Source: Actinoplanes campanulatus (GTDB lineage Bacteria > Actinomycetota > Actinomycetes > Mycobacteriales > Micromonosporaceae). From it: a stretch of DNA of 64,000 bases. The translations under genes and the position numbers were made by a program. Location: positions 62,001 through 126,000 of the forward strand of contig NZ_BMPW01000018.1 of NCBI RefSeq assembly GCF_014647795.1, written 5' to 3'. The number at the start of each line of letters is the position of its first letter. Position 1 is the first letter of the stretch. The notes below the pieces were generated by a model. It ran no database searches, was not told the origin of the DNA, and worked only from the letters and a program-made list of their open reading frames with translations. This document shows, in pieces, positions 63,163 through 64,000 of this stretch.

Positions 63163-64000
63163 CTAGAGGTAGCTGCCCTTCTTGTACTCCGCGTAGCTCA
63201 TGTTCCAGTCGGTCCAGCCGTTGCCGTTCTTCAGCTTGTCCTCGGTGCCGGTGACGGTGATCACGTCACCCATCATGGTGCGCTGGAACAGCCACTCGCC
63301 GAGCGCCTCGGAGACGTTGACGCAGCCGTGCGAGACGTTGCGCTTGCCCTGCACGCCCTCGGACCACGGGGCGGCGTGGATGAACTGGCCACTGTAGGTG
63401 ATCCGCTGAGCCCAGTCGATCGGGGTCTTGTAGCCGTTCACCGGGTCCTCGTCGGTGGTGTCGAAGACGGTGTGCGCCGCCTTCTCCATGATCACCATGG
63501 TGCCGCTGGAGGACGGGGTGCTCGGCTTGCCCAGGCTCACCGGGATCGTCTTGATGACCTTGCCGTCCTGCTTGACGGTCATCTTCTTGGTCTTGTTGGA
63601 GACCGTGAGGATCATCTCGCGGCCGATCTTCAGGTCCACTGTGAGGTCGGACCGGCCGTACCACCCGTCGCCGAGCTCCACGCCCTTGAGCTTCACGTCG
63701 TAGAAGACCTTGGAACCGGCCTTCCAGTACGCCTGCGGCCGGAAGTGCACCTCGGTGGAGCTGATCCAGCGCCAGGTGCCCTCCTGCGCGGGCGTGGCGG
63801 TGACCACCATCCGGCGCTCGACCTCGGCACGGTACTTCTCCGGGATGGCCCGCCCGAACTTCATGATCAGCGGCATGCCGACGCCGACGCTCTGCCCGTC
63901 GCCCAGGAAGCTGGTCACCCGCACCAGGTTCGACGGCTGCTTCATCGTCGTGAACGAGCTGGTGGCGGAGTTGTTCTTGCCCTCGGCCGCCGGGGTGGTG
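63163..64000 (-). CDS. L,D-transpeptidase, N-terminus beyond the window
   Basis: At least 279 C-terminal residues. An Ig-like domain (SVGVGMPLIMKFGRAIPEKYRAEVERR, WRWISSTEVHFRP) precedes the YkuD catalytic domain with the signature IHAAPWSEGVQGKRNVSHGCVNVS (His and nucleophile Cys in SHGCVN). It makes 3-3 crosslinks in peptidoglycan. The frame stays open to the window edge with a Thr/Ala/Ser linker upstream, so the internal ATG at 63945 is not the start; a signal or lipoprotein peptide is expected outside. Confidence 0.92.
   Translation of the reverse strand, partial: TTPAAEGKNNSATSSFTTMKQPSNLVRVTSFLGDGQSVGVGMPLIMKFGRAIPEKYRAEVERRMVVTATPAQEGTWRWISSTEVHFRPQAYWKAGSKVFYDVKLKGVELGDGWYGRSDLTVDLKIGREMILTVSNKTKKMTVKQDGKVIKTIPVSLGKPSTPSSSGTMVIMEKAAHTVFDTTDEDPVNGYKTPIDWAQRITYSGQFIHAAPWSEGVQGKRNVSHGCVNVSEALGEWLFQRTMMGDVITVTGTEDKLKNGNGWTDWNMSYAEYKKGSYL

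Overview
The window is high-GC actinobacterial DNA, most likely from Micromonosporaceae (an Actinoplanes-like organism). This is inferred from strong third-position GC, frequent GTG starts, a mycothiol-dependent formaldehyde dehydrogenase, and the order clpS - DUF2017 - mec - cysO - cysM ... MBL hydrolase ... rph - rdgB, which is the order known from mycobacteria and relatives. It is chromosomal. No transposase, integrase, CRISPR array or rRNA was seen; there are two tRNA genes (Leu-TAG, His-GTG).

Layout. (1) 0-18.3 kb is nucleic-acid and signalling rich. A Cas4/AddB-type nuclease with four cysteines is paired with an unknown protein. On the minus strand an SF1 helicase, a T4 beta-like protein and a Prim-Pol protein form an apparent operon, followed by a GAF-SpoIIE phosphatase. 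Two DnaA boxes lie between the helicase and a YbaB-like gene. After a 1-kb non-coding stretch come a conserved unknown, a membrane protein, a 1412-aa helicase-nuclease fusion and a PAS-EAL phosphodiesterase. (2) 18.3-28 kb is metabolic: cupin, MarR regulator, mscR, a GH63-like hydrolase, a LigD-like protein with a dead ligase domain, an FAD monooxygenase, ctaD and an MFS transporter. (3) 28.4-30.8 kb is the NAD salvage operon pncB-pncA plus a GNAT gene. (4) 30.9-37.7 kb holds clpS, DUF2017, the CysO sulfur-carrier cysteine pathway (mec, a Cys-ending leader ORF, cysO, cysM), an MBL hydrolase, a glycosyltransferase, rph and rdgB. (5) 39.3-47 kb is a complete hut operon: RpiR regulator, hutU, an M20 amidohydrolase, hutF, hutI, hutH, with mostly ATGA overlaps. 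(6) 47-64 kb is mixed: MOSC protein, expansin, peroxiredoxin, SpeD-like protein, Asp23, a DsbA/MauE membrane redox cluster, CopCD, a 1003-aa disordered membrane protein, an AlkZ-like protein, orn, an ECF sigma factor with a membrane partner, and an L,D-transpeptidase cut by the window end.

The most unusual signals are small. An 81-bp repeat occurs twice (rph/rdgB and hutU/M20). Each copy carries a 26-codon mini-ORF fused by 4-nt stop/start overlaps to both flanking genes and ending in a strong Shine-Dalgarno sequence for the downstream gene. Other notable signals are the Cys-Arg-Cys-Arg leader before cysO-cysM, a CysO with 13 residues after its GG motif, helically phased iterons next to a DUF4143 remnant, a two-copy interspersed hairpin, and the helicase/beta/Prim-Pol operon.
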